Of a stretch of 64,000 bases of DNA, positions 37,401-44,825 are shown piece by piece. The notes beneath the pieces were generated by a model, which was not told the DNA's origin, searched no databases, and saw only the letters and a list, made by a program, of their open reading frames with translations. Source of the DNA: JBBRCE01 sp038205115. GTDB lineage: Bacteria; Planctomycetota; Planctomycetia; Pirellulales; JBBRCE01. The stretch is from assembly GCA_038205115.1 (NCBI GenBank), contig JBBRCE010000020.1:1-64000 (forward strand), given 5' to 3'. Both the position numbers and the translations under genes were made by a program. Position 1 is the first letter of the stretch, and each line of letters starts with the position of its first letter.

Positions 37401-37737
37401 CCAACTGACCGTGCGGTCCGGCATCGCCCGGCACGGAGATCGATAAGCCGCGGATTTCAATGCCTTCGCCGGCCAGCAGGCGAGCCGAGCGGACGCGAAC
37501 GGTAAGATTCGGATACTTGCTGGCGAATTTCGCCTCGATCCGCGCGCGTAGCTCTTCGTCCATGCGCAAATACAAAAGCACACCGGCCACCACCCCGCCG
37601 ACCAGAGTCAGCGCCAGGCATGATTTGAAGATCGTCCAACAGCGATTGACGATGGCCGAAAAAATGACGCGGTTCCTTCCACGATAAACGCGCAATCCTT
37701 GCGCGCGATATTCAGCAACGCCGGCTCGCGGCTCCAA
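34483..37737 (-). CDS. AsmA/TamB-like giant membrane-anchored protein
   Basis: This protein of about 1084 residues has one N-terminal transmembrane helix (ALTLVGGVVAGVLLYL, about residues 42-57). A very long series of beta-strands with short repeated modules follows (LEIQGSASADHLARIA, MLLDHDKLSMRLAAFAGAERVEIDGELL, VQLENGRWTFSGLQGN), ending in a segment like the AsmA C-terminus (GELGIDGEIKLAFHSMVG, LLIHIDGTLSNPKTS). AsmA-like proteins are thought to form hydrophobic bridges for lipid transport between membranes. The start is uncertain. The frame opens with TTG at 37737, and the best ribosome binding site (GGAAGGA) precedes an ATT at 37665; only the first 24 residues are affected. Confidence 0.8.
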   Translation of the reverse strand: MEPRAGVAEYRAQGLRVYRGRNRVIFSAIVNRCWTIFKSCLALTLVGGVVAGVLLYLRMDEELRARIEAKFASKYPNLTVRVRSARLLAGEGIEIRGLSISVPGDAGPHGQLAYIDEIFLACSTDLGDLAHGEPPVTQITIRRPVVHAARRADGTWSAAQLLPFPKFGKRAPVCIQNGLIEIIEPARHPVTNYSIRDINCTIKPQPSLNGETEGPLEIQGSASADHLARIAIGARVDPASHRWAVQGALSALHLAPELLVALPEEFAAAVPALRPIRGEGQIDFQVWGDPSATQPIVFKASAELSGGRFEDPRLPYPLSDLHARLTVDNSGFTLEELTARNGPTSLRLIGKSEGLTPASPMNWFIEGKHLQMNKQWTNALPESLKETWNKFLPAGEIDITARLAFDGQKWQPVAVAANLIDTSFSYHKFPYRLEHGTGKMLLDHDKLSMRLAAFAGAERVEIDGELLHPGPHFTGRVQLRGDGIPFDRTLLAALPGKSRDVLAALNPYGTFNFVCLVTRDNPNVEGVNQQLLITLNRCAVKYDKFAYPIGNIRGTVQLENGRWTFSGLQGNNHTGLITCSGDFQPIGDGDSQLRLNFKGQEIQLDDELRDSLAASEKQLWNSIKPRGAINLNADVSYLNSQKKVDLTLHVEPVGDSTYIEPRCFPYRLEKLQGALDYHQGHVQFEKMRAVHDRTTISTAGACDILPEGGWQLQLKRLSVDRLKADRDLIAALPPKLRKAVTELAPTGPLNLRGDVTFTGSAKPELPPSANWDLQLDMQQGSVNCGSVKIDNIFGGVRLVGSSDGLKSQSRGELAVDSLTYRDLQLTEVRGPLWFDDQRVLLGVEAEQKAFGRGSRRVTGKFYGGVLLADGTVTLQTTPRFSVRATLSDADLEKFAGESVPGKQKLKGKVLATVELSGTSAGVHTLLGGGAIHLRQADIYELPLMVALLKILSVRTPDSTAFVSSDMDFRIDGEHMYFDRIVMAGDAISLLGKGELGIDGEIKLAFHSMVGRPEFQIPIVKTVLGQASKQILLIHIDGTLSNPKTSTEVLPTINQALQALQGEGVTPLPPVEGRAAVTDPRAARQ

Positions 37738-37905
37738 GACTCTGACTCGGACCGCGCAGCGGCATTGCGCAATTTTGGTGGCGCATCGTAGAGAGATTCG
37801 AGAAATCGAGCAAGACGGACCGTGCTAGCAGGCGACATTTGCTCGGACCATCACCGATCGCGCGGGTTGTTACTCGTCGGGGAGTGCTGGCGGCAAAGCG
37901 GTGGC

Positions 37906-38775
37906 TCAACGGTCCGGATTGATCATCGTCAGCGAGACGGTGTATTTGGCGTACGGCGAGGTTGCATGCACGATTTTGGCCGGGCGAATCTGCAGTTCGC
38001 CACGCGAATTGCCGTTCCAACGCGTCTGATATAGAAACAAGCCCGGGTCGTCGGTTTCCTGACGAGTGAAGTTGTAACGCGAGGTCACATGCAGCACGAG
38101 TTTGCGGGGGTCGCCGCAGTTGCCGCGAAAGGTAATCTTCTCGAGCCGTTGTCGTTTATTGAAGTAATACGTGAGCGAGCCGGCAATATCTTCGTGGCGC
38201 GTGCCTGTAACCAGCGGGACGCGGTAACCGTGCAACTCGCCATCGATCGCGCCGGTGGTGACGCGGGGATAGCGGGCTAAAATCCAGTTGGTGGTGACAT
38301 CGTAGCGCAGCGCCAGGGCCATATCGACAACCGGCGGCATTTCTTTGGCGTCTTTGACGATGGCCGCCGCCGCGATTGCCGCGGCACCGTTGTCAACGTT
38401 GCTTGGCGCGGGAGACGGTGACGACACTGCGATGGCTGGGGTTTGACCGCGCTCGTTGGGCGCTCCGCCCGACTCGGGCATTCCGGCTGGTTGGGCAACG
38501 ATTGCGGCCCGGCGCTCGAATGCGGCGTCGGCCACATCTTCGCCGCCGGCCTTGGGGTCGAGTAAGTCGTCGAACGATTCTCGGCTGGTCACGCTGCCGG
38601 CCGGTTGTGCCGGAATGCCGCGGCGGCGTCCGGAATCGCTCGACTCACTGGCGACGCCATTTTTCGACTTGCCGTTGGCGATCAGCTTATTGATTTGCGA
38701 CGTGGAAGACGCCAGATAGGGCATTGAGGTCACGCCCAGCAAAATGACGCCGTAATTTATCGTTCGCTTGAACAT
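37906..38775 (-). CDS. hypothetical membrane-anchored protein
   Basis: This 289-residue protein has an N-terminal hydrophobic anchor (residues 5-24: TINYGVILLGVTSMPYLASS). A low-complexity Ser/Gly/Ala/Pro segment (about 35-135) is followed by a folded C-terminal domain (about 150-289) containing WILARYPRVTTGAIDGELHGYRVPLVTGT, SLTYYFNKRQRLEKITFRGNCGD and QTRWNGNSRGELQI. The domain looks beta-rich with conserved-looking aromatic residues, but I recognise no named family. The start MFKRTINYG is preferred over the upstream 38817 because it gives a clean anchor. It lies upstream of the AsmA-like gene on the same strand (168-base gap), so it may share its envelope role. Confidence 0.7.
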   Translation of the reverse strand: MFKRTINYGVILLGVTSMPYLASSTSQINKLIANGKSKNGVASESSDSGRRRGIPAQPAGSVTSRESFDDLLDPKAGGEDVADAAFERRAAIVAQPAGMPESGGAPNERGQTPAIAVSSPSPAPSNVDNGAAAIAAAAIVKDAKEMPPVVDMALALRYDVTTNWILARYPRVTTGAIDGELHGYRVPLVTGTRHEDIAGSLTYYFNKRQRLEKITFRGNCGDPRKLVLHVTSRYNFTRQETDDPGLFLYQTRWNGNSRGELQIRPAKIVHATSPYAKYTVSLTMINPDR

Positions 38776-39135
38776 GGGACTGGCCTGCGCGGAAAGCGGT
38801 GGTTCGTCATCCGTCATCGGTCATCGTGCTAGCGGAACTTGTTGGCCGCCCCGCAAGCCCATCCTGCCCCGAACATTCGCGCGTCTCGCTAGAACAGGCC
38901 GAGTTCGCCGGAGTAGAAACAATCCGAAAATTCCGGAACTGCGATGCCGTGCAAACGCGTCGTTCCGCCTTGGCCCGCATTCGCGGAGCGAAGCCGTATG
39001 AATCGTCGGGGGTGCAGCACCGGTTATGATGGATCAGCGCACCTATGAGCCACGTCGTGGCGACACGACGCTGATTGAAATCCCTCGCGGCGATCGCAAA
39101 TGGATTTGTGCACTGCTTGGAGAATCGTTGGCGGC
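38776..39135. other. intergenic region with a small candidate ORF
   Basis: These 360 bases have no strongly supported gene. The 3' part contains a 37-codon open frame (39026-39139, listed separately) and a perfect seven-base-pair hairpin with a GCGA tetraloop (arms CGTCGTG and CACGACG near 39054-39071). The 5' part holds the presumed promoter of the minus-strand gene ending at 37906. Confidence 0.45.
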
Positions 39136-39139
39136 TTAA
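39026..39139 (+). CDS. candidate small protein (37 residues)
   Basis: The open frame has two adjacent ATG codons and codes for a 37-residue basic, slightly amphipathic peptide (starts MMDQRTYEPRRGD, contains LIEIPRGDRKWICALLG). Composition looks more protein-like than the shadow frames nearby. The only ribosome-site-like run, GGGGG, is about 13 bases before the ATG, which is too far for a strong site. Its last four bases overlap the convergent regulator gene. Coding is not proven. Confidence 0.25.
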   Translation: MMDQRTYEPRRGDTTLIEIPRGDRKWICALLGESLAA

Positions 39140-40557
39140 GATTCTTCGTCATCCGGCATGGGCGTAAATTCCGGCACATCGGTCGGAGAGGCCAGCCCAA
39201 GTTGAATCATGCGGCGATAAAGACGTGGGCGGGTGAGACCCAGCAACCGCGCGGCTTTGGCTTTGTTGCCCTTGGAGCGAGCCAGCGCGCGGCGAATTAA
39301 TTCGTTTTCGACTTCCGCCAAAAACTCGTCCAGCACAATCGGCTGGTCGTCACGACGCGGGCGATGCGCGGCGGAAATGCCGTGAGCCACGCGCTCGGGC
39401 AGATCGGCCGACACGATCATCGGCCCCTCGGCACGATCGAATGCCACGCCCAAGATTTCGATCAGCTCGGCGACATTTCCGGGCCAAGGGTATGCGGCCA
39501 GTCGATCCAGCGCTTCGGGCGCCACGCCGGCCAATTGCTTATCGCCTTGACCATTCAGCCGCTCGATGAATGCTTGTGCCAACAGCGGCAGGTCGTCGAG
39601 CCGGGCGGTGAGCGGCGACATTTCGATCTGCAACGTCGAGAGCCCGGCTGCCAACTCGGCCGGCATTTCGTCGCCTGCGATCTGTCCAACGAGCGATTGC
39701 GACGCCGTCGATACGATGCGCAATCGCGGCGACTCGCTGCGTAGCAAATGCAGCAGTTCCGGAAACAATTCGCCCGGCAATCGGTCGACCTCGGTCAGCA
39801 AGAGTGTATGCAGTTCGTTGCCGCTCGATCGTTTTTGAGTCAGCGGCGCCAGTTGCGCGCGAAGCACTTCGCCGTCGAGCAGGCCGCAGGCCAGCGGCAG
39901 CAGATTGCCGGTTGGTTGTCCACCGCGACCGCAGTGAATTGCCTTGGCGACATGCTGTCGACCGCTGCCGGCGGGGCCGACGATCAGCACGCTGGCCCGG
40001 CAGCCAGCGGCGACATCGACCAGAGCGCGAACGCGGCGCATGGTGGGGCTATCGCCGTAAATGCGCGAACTTTGATGGGCGGCCTGCCAGTCGCGGTTGA
40101 GTTGTTGGAGCCGCGCATGCAGTTCGGCCGAGGTTTGCTCGCGCAGCGCGGTGGTTGCCAGGGCAGTTGCGTCATCGTCCGTCTGCAAATCGTGCGTTGC
40201 GGCCACGACCAGCAATTGAATGCCGCCGTCGGACTGCTCCAGCGGCACAAATTCGGCACGGCGACGGCGAATCGCGCCATCGGCCGCGCGCGCGGCAATT
40301 TCGCCATTGCGCAGCGCGCCCGCCAAGGCCTCGGGCGGCGGACAAAGCAGCGCCGCCACAAGCTGCGCTCGATCGCTGCGGTCGCTGCGATATTCGCAGA
40401 CTTGCCCCAGAAGTTGATCGGGCTCGATCTCGCACCACCGCGCGCAGGCCGCGTTGCAATATACGATGCCGCGCCGGTCATCGAGCAAATACGCCGGCGA
40501 AATGCTGGCCTGAAACAGCTTGCCCAGGTCCGACGATTTTTTCCGCGGCACGGTCAT
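39136..40557 (-). CDS. PAS and AAA+-like regulator with Fis-type HTH, ATPase motifs degenerate
   Basis: This 473-residue protein has the layout of a sigma-54 enhancer-binding protein. A PAS-like input domain comes first (SISPAYLLDDRRGIVYCNAACARW, about residues 18-120), then a central AAA+-like domain (about 165-395) and a Fis-family helix-turn-helix (NKAKAARLLGLTRPRLYRRM, about 429-448). The central domain is unusual. The Walker A loop reads GPAGSGRQ, where the essential Lys is Arg and the following Thr/Ser is Gln. The Walker B reads LLLTEVDRLP, with Asp replaced by Thr. The GAFTGA loop that contacts sigma-54 is absent. ATP-driven sigma-54 activation is therefore unlikely; it may act as a plain DNA-binding regulator. 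xylA lies upstream on the same strand (118-base gap), so xylA may be a target or merely a neighbour. Confidence 0.88.
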   Translation of the reverse strand: MTVPRKKSSDLGKLFQASISPAYLLDDRRGIVYCNAACARWCEIEPDQLLGQVCEYRSDRSDRAQLVAALLCPPPEALAGALRNGEIAARAADGAIRRRRAEFVPLEQSDGGIQLLVVAATHDLQTDDDATALATTALREQTSAELHARLQQLNRDWQAAHQSSRIYGDSPTMRRVRALVDVAAGCRASVLIVGPAGSGRQHVAKAIHCGRGGQPTGNLLPLACGLLDGEVLRAQLAPLTQKRSSGNELHTLLLTEVDRLPGELFPELLHLLRSESPRLRIVSTASQSLVGQIAGDEMPAELAAGLSTLQIEMSPLTARLDDLPLLAQAFIERLNGQGDKQLAGVAPEALDRLAAYPWPGNVAELIEILGVAFDRAEGPMIVSADLPERVAHGISAAHRPRRDDQPIVLDEFLAEVENELIRRALARSKGNKAKAARLLGLTRPRLYRRMIQLGLASPTDVPEFTPMPDDEES

Positions 40558-40675
40558 GGTGAGCAGCAGGCGACGGACTGAGGATCAAAAACGAAAATCA
40601 GCAGGCAGCGTTTCGAAGTATTCATCGCTCGTCGGCTGGCCACCGTTCAGCCAGCGCGCGTGGGCAAAACGTGAT

Positions 40676-41986
40676 TTAAACGAAGCGGTTGATGAGGTTT
40701 TCGATCAATTCCTGGCGGCCGCTGGTGTTGGGCGCGGATTCGCCGCGATCCAGCATGTACTTTTCCAGAGTTTTGAAACTGGCTTTGCCGGACTCGATTT
40801 CCGAGCCCACGCCGCTGCCCCAGGAGGCGTAGCGATCGCTGACGATCTTGTCCAACTCACCATCGGCGCGAATGGCCGCGGCAATTTTCAAGCCGCGCGC
40901 AAAGGCGTCCATGCCGCCGATGTGCGCGTGGAACAGGTCGATGGGTTCGAAGCTTTCGCGCCGCACCTTGGCGTCAAAGTTGACGCCACCTTTGTTCAGG
41001 CCGCCGTAACGCAAGATCGAATGCATGCACTGCGTGGTCAGATAGATATCCGTGGGGAATTGATCGGTATCCCAGCCCAAGAGCAAGTCGCCCGTGTTGG
41101 CGTCGATCGAACCCAAAAAGCCTTGCATGCCGGCATATTCCAGTTCGTGTTGCATCGTATGACCGGCCAGCGTGGCGTGGTTGGTCTCGATGTTCATCTT
41201 CACGTATTTTTCCAGACCGTAGGCGCGCAAGAAGTTGATGCAATTGGCGCAGTCAAAATCGTATTGGTGCTTGGTCGGTTCCTTGGGCTTAGGCTCGAAC
41301 AAAAACTGGCCGGTGAAGCCGATTTCCTTGGCGTAATCCACTGCCATGTGCATGAACTTGGCCAGGTGGTCGACTTCGCGCTTCATGTCCGTGTTCCAGA
41401 GATTCTGGTAGCCTTCTCGACCGCCCCAGAACACGTAGTTGTCGCCGCCAAGTTCCTTGGTCACTTCGATGGCTTTTTTGACTTGCGCCGCGGCATAGGC
41501 AAACACGTCGGCATTTGGGCTGGTTGCCGCGCCGTGCATGAACCGCCGATTGCTGAACAAGTTGGCGGTGCCCCACAGCAGCTTAATGCCGGTGCGCTGT
41601 TGGGCTTGTTGCAGCGCCTTGACCACGGTATCGAGATTTTTGTTGGTCTCCGAAAGCGACTTGCCCTCGGGCGCGACGTCGCGATCGTGAAAGCAGTAGT
41701 AATGCAGGCCGAGCTTCTGCATGAACTCGAAGGCCACATCCACGCGCTTGACCGCGTTTTCGACATTGTCTTCCGGACCTTCCCAGGGACGCAGCATGGT
41801 GCCAGGGCCAAACGGATCGCTGCCGGTACCGCGGAACGCATGCCAGTAAGCCACCGAAAAACGGAAGTGGTCCTGCATGGGCTTGCCTTCGACCAGTTCG
41901 TTTTCATCGTAATGACGAAAGGCCAAGGCATTTTTGCTGCTGGGGCCTTCGAAGCGGATCTTGCTGACGTCGGGAAATGCTGCCAT
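40676..41986 (-). CDS. xylA: xylose isomerase
   Basis: XylA converts D-xylose to D-xylulose, using two divalent metal ions. At 436 residues it is the long (class II) type. The catalytic His100 and Asp103 are in YYCFHDRD. Other landmarks are WGTANLFSNRRFMHG, WGGREGYQNLWNTD, FLFEPKPKEPTKHQYDFD, NIETNHATLAGHTMQHEL (metal ligands Glu, His) and GSIDANTGDLLLGWDTDQFP. No xylulokinase, transporter or xylose regulator is adjacent. The neighbours are a TPR/TolQ-type pair upstream and the degenerate regulator gene downstream. Confidence 0.97.
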   Translation of the reverse strand: MAAFPDVSKIRFEGPSSKNALAFRHYDENELVEGKPMQDHFRFSVAYWHAFRGTGSDPFGPGTMLRPWEGPEDNVENAVKRVDVAFEFMQKLGLHYYCFHDRDVAPEGKSLSETNKNLDTVVKALQQAQQRTGIKLLWGTANLFSNRRFMHGAATSPNADVFAYAAAQVKKAIEVTKELGGDNYVFWGGREGYQNLWNTDMKREVDHLAKFMHMAVDYAKEIGFTGQFLFEPKPKEPTKHQYDFDCANCINFLRAYGLEKYVKMNIETNHATLAGHTMQHELEYAGMQGFLGSIDANTGDLLLGWDTDQFPTDIYLTTQCMHSILRYGGLNKGGVNFDAKVRRESFEPIDLFHAHIGGMDAFARGLKIAAAIRADGELDKIVSDRYASWGSGVGSEIESGKASFKTLEKYMLDRGESAPNTSGRQELIENLINRFV

Positions 41987-42142
41987 GACGGATACTCAGA
42001 GATAGATGGGCTGACGAGCGAAAAATTGCGACCGGTGCGCCTGCTCGCTTGGCAACATCGTGCCAAAATCCGAACCGGCTGGCAAGTATTCGGCCGAATT
42101 CATCGCGCAGCAGGCTTGAATCATCGCTGCGCAGCACCAGCT

Positions 42143-42874
42143 CTAACGCGGTGGCGGACTGCCGCGGTTTTCGAAGCGACTCAAAAGTTGTTCGGCCAGG
42201 GCGTGAGCCAGTTCGATATTGCCCGGCAGACGCGTGCGCAACACGCCATACAGAACGACGGCCGGAATGCTCATGTAGAGCGAAATTCGCAGCGGCATCA
42301 GCGCGGTCGCCAGGCTTTGCGCCAGGCGGGCCGGAGCGGCCGCTTCGCTGGTTTGCATGACTTGCGAACAACCGGCAGACAGATCGTCGATGCTGGCCAG
42401 CACGCCCAGCAGTAGCGCCAACAGGGCAACCAGCAACATATAGTTCAGGCGCGCGAGCAGCCGAAATCGCTGCTGGCTGACCGCCTCGCGCACCGCGGCA
42501 ATGGCCTGTGCATAGCCCCCGGCAGCCACTTTGCTCATGCCAGATGCAAGCACTTTGCCGAGCAGCGAATCGCTTTGATCCACCAATTCGAAGGCTTCTG
42601 GCAATTCTCGGGCATCGAGTCGGGCTTGAAAATCGCTGGCCAGTTCGGCCGGAGCAATCGCCGTACGCCGCACGGCCAGTAGGTTAATCATGGCATAGGC
42701 GACCAGCGTTATGGAGCAGGCCAGCAGCAGTAGACCGTAAATCGGCCCCAGCGAATCGTAATAGGCCGCGAGCAGGCTTTTGGATTCTGTCTCGGCGGCC
42801 ACGAGTGCGGCCGGACTGCTGACCAACAATCCTGCGGCCAGACTCGGTAACCAGCGAAGACGCGTGCCGCTCAT
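42143..42874 (-). CDS. MotA/TolQ/ExbB-type proton channel protein
   Basis: This 243-residue membrane protein has a signal or first helix (PSLAAGLLVSSPAALVAA), a second helix (YGLLLLACSITLVAYAMINLLAV), a cytoplasmic region, and the paired helices (LNYMLLVALLALLLGVLASIDDL and MPLRISLYMSIPAVVLYGVL) that in this family form the proton path with ExbD/TolR/MotB. The start MSGTRLRWL overlaps the upstream TPR gene by four bases (ATGA), so the two are translationally coupled. No ExbD/TolR-like gene is next to it. Confidence 0.8.
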   Translation of the reverse strand: MSGTRLRWLPSLAAGLLVSSPAALVAAETESKSLLAAYYDSLGPIYGLLLLACSITLVAYAMINLLAVRRTAIAPAELASDFQARLDARELPEAFELVDQSDSLLGKVLASGMSKVAAGGYAQAIAAVREAVSQQRFRLLARLNYMLLVALLALLLGVLASIDDLSAGCSQVMQTSEAAAPARLAQSLATALMPLRISLYMSIPAVVLYGVLRTRLPGNIELAHALAEQLLSRFENRGSPPPR

Positions 42875-43956
42875 CTGCCGGTCCTGCCGCTCGCGCCGTC
42901 GGCCAATTTCTTCCAACGACTGTTGGGATATTGCTTGGCGAGCGTGTCGCGGGCGTCATTAGCGCGCTCGGGTTTTTTTTGCAGATTCCAGTGTTTGATG
43001 AGGTGATACAGCGCTTCGGCGTGGGCGTCGCCCGATTCGCCATACAGCAGATCGACTTTGAGAAACGAGTAAAACGCTTCTTTCATATCTTCTGGTTTTT
43101 TGTTGAGCGCATAGAGTTTTTCGTAGGCGTAGCCCAGCGCGTTGTAGGCCCGCGCGCTTTGTTCGATATCGGTCGAGTCCGTATTTTCGATAGCGTCTTT
43201 GATGAATTTGACCGCCTTTTGAGGTTCTTTGTCGGCCAGGCACTGGGCTTTGCCAACTTGCGCGGCGGCGTTGAGCGCGTCGTTTTCGGCCTTGGCGTTC
43301 AAGCCCACGTCAAACGCGCGATCGGCTTCGTCCACTTTGCCTTGGCTGAGGTAGGCGCGGCCCAGCGCAACGGCCGCGCGCAATTTGTAATCGGGAATGG
43401 GCGCTTTCGCGACCTCGGTGTAGTACTTCTTGGCGTAATCGAGTTTGCCCAGCGCCACAAAGATATCGCCCAGCAGTTCGCAGGCTTGCAAATAGCGGTA
43501 ATGTTTGGGATGCGCGTCGGTCCACTTGATCAGCGCCGCGCCTGCCGTGGTGAGGTCGCCACTGCCGGAGAGCGCATTTTTGGCTGGCACCAAACATTCG
43601 TAAAAGGCGAAATCCGTGGCGGCATCGGGCTGCAGATTGCCAACTTGCATGCGGTCCAAAGCGGCTTGCAACTCTTTCATTTTGCCGTCGTAGGCGTAGC
43701 GATTGGCGGACGTCATGGCCAGCGGCGAGCCTTGAAAATCGATCCATTTAATTTCGTTGATCGGAACCTTCAGATCGACATTGTTTTGTTTGAGCACAAC
43801 TTCGTAAGCCGTTGATGACTCCGGCACGAGATTGCCTTGCGCCGGCGGGCCTTTGTCGCCCACGCGAGAAATCGAGTCGAATTCACTTTGCGCCAGCACG
43901 CTGGCCGACCAACATCCTATGACGCAAGCAATTGCACATCGCAGGCCAAATTTCAT
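42871..43956 (-). CDS. exported TPR protein
   Basis: This 361-residue protein has a signal peptide (CAIACVIGCWSASVLAQ). The N-terminal part (about 30-110) carries a VVLKQNNVDLKVPINEIKWIDFQGSP segment. Four to five TPR helical pairs follow (ACELLGDIFVALGKLDYAKKYYTEV, RAAVALGRAYLSQGKVDEADRAF, ARAYNALGYAYEKLYALNKKPEDM). TPR proteins mediate protein-protein contacts. Its stop codon overlaps the start of the proton-channel gene, so the TPR protein is probably its periplasmic partner. The basic C-terminal tail follows directly after the last repeat. Confidence 0.88.
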   Translation of the reverse strand: MKFGLRCAIACVIGCWSASVLAQSEFDSISRVGDKGPPAQGNLVPESSTAYEVVLKQNNVDLKVPINEIKWIDFQGSPLAMTSANRYAYDGKMKELQAALDRMQVGNLQPDAATDFAFYECLVPAKNALSGSGDLTTAGAALIKWTDAHPKHYRYLQACELLGDIFVALGKLDYAKKYYTEVAKAPIPDYKLRAAVALGRAYLSQGKVDEADRAFDVGLNAKAENDALNAAAQVGKAQCLADKEPQKAVKFIKDAIENTDSTDIEQSARAYNALGYAYEKLYALNKKPEDMKEAFYSFLKVDLLYGESGDAHAEALYHLIKHWNLQKKPERANDARDTLAKQYPNSRWKKLADGASGRTGR

Positions 43957-44355
43957 CGCGGATCACCCTTCCGAGGCAGAGCGTTCGAGCCAACGTCCGA
44001 ACGATTCCTAGGTACTAAAAATGTTGTCACTGCCGACAGCGCCGCTGGGCACTTCGAGTATAAACCAAATCTGTAGCGCGATACAGAAGCGGAAAAAACT
44101 CCTGCGCAGCGGTCCCGTGAGGCGACGTTCAGCGTCCGAGGAACTCCAGCCGGCTTGCTGACCGGAAGCTGACGACGGCCGACCGTAACGCCTGCAAACG
44201 GGTCCGATGGCACGATTTGCCAACGATTTACGAATTCTTTGCAAAAAGGCTGGATTCGGCGCAGTCGAGCGGCCGATTGCCTGCTAAGATGTTCGCATCG
44301 GTTAGCAAAAGTTATTCCGATGAGTTTGCCGCCTCTGTGCGCTATCGCATCCTTG

Positions 44356-44404
44356 GTCCTAGGCAGTAATCCCTTGCGGGTTATTTCTTCTGAATTCCTA
44401 GGAC
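44356..44404. repeat. inverted repeat with CCTAGG arms
   Basis: GTCCTAGG at 44356-44363 and CCTAGGAC at 44397-44404 are perfect complements. Inside, AATCCC and GGGTT around TTGC form a small inner hairpin with one bulge. It has no T-run, so it is not a terminator. It could be RNA structure or a dimeric-protein binding region. Confidence 0.5.
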
Positions 44405-44434
44405 GGTGGATCAAGTATTTAGGCTGCAAAACAG

Positions 44435-44450
44435 ATTGCCAACTGGCAAT
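44435..44450. promoter_or_regulatory. perfect palindrome, candidate operator
   Basis: ATTGCCA and TGGCAAT are exact complements separated by AC. The dyad spans 16 bases in a divergent intergenic region. It looks like an operator for a dimeric helix-turn-helix protein. No regulator is identified. Confidence 0.35.
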
Positions 44451-44825
44451 CAAAACGGTTGCCGGGTGTTTCGGTAATCGCACGGCGAGCCTAACGCCGC
44501 GCGTGTCTGTGTGGCTTTTTTCGCCGCCGCAGACCGTAACTTGATTCGTACTCATTGACGCTGGTTGCCATCGTCGTTTGCGTTCGGGGTGTGTTCGTTT
44601 GTTGATTGGCTCAAGTTGCCGGTCTGCGACGATCTTTACTCTCCCATGTGCTGACGTCCGTTGGCCTAATCGAACTGTTCCGCAAGCTGGCCATCCGCTG
44701 GGGATGTTGCTGACATGTTGGGCGGAGGGTGTCTGTTGAGGCAAATGCAATAGGCAAGAGTGGCACAATGCTGGGCGTCTCCATGGTGGAGAAGTCCCTG
44801 GAGTTCGTTTAGTAAAGGAATTGGA

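Larger units (their letters stand above)
43957..44825. other. 869-base divergent region rich in inverted repeats
   Basis: This region lies between the TPR gene (minus) and the DEAD-box helicase gene (plus). It holds no convincing gene; an open frame at 44239-44544 has atypical composition. CCTAGG occurs at 44007-44012, 44358-44363 and 44397-44402. The last two form a perfect eight-base-pair inverted repeat (GTCCTAGG at 44356-44363 with CCTAGGAC at 44397-44404), extended by ATCC/GGAT. ATTGCCA-AC-TGGCAAT at 44435-44450 is a perfect palindrome. TCTCCA-TGG-TGGAGA lies about 50 bases before the helicase start. Long leaders are common in helicase genes, so a structured 5' UTR is plausible. Confidence 0.55.

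Noticed and set aside
40520..42415. 631-codon plus-strand open frame over xylA and the channel gene
   Set aside because: It runs antisense to xylA, has low-complexity composition and no recognisable domain. GC-rich genomes often give long antisense frames.
44239..44544. 101-codon open frame in the divergent region upstream of the helicase
   Set aside because: No ribosome site, composition unlike neighbours, and it covers the inverted repeats; treated as non-coding.
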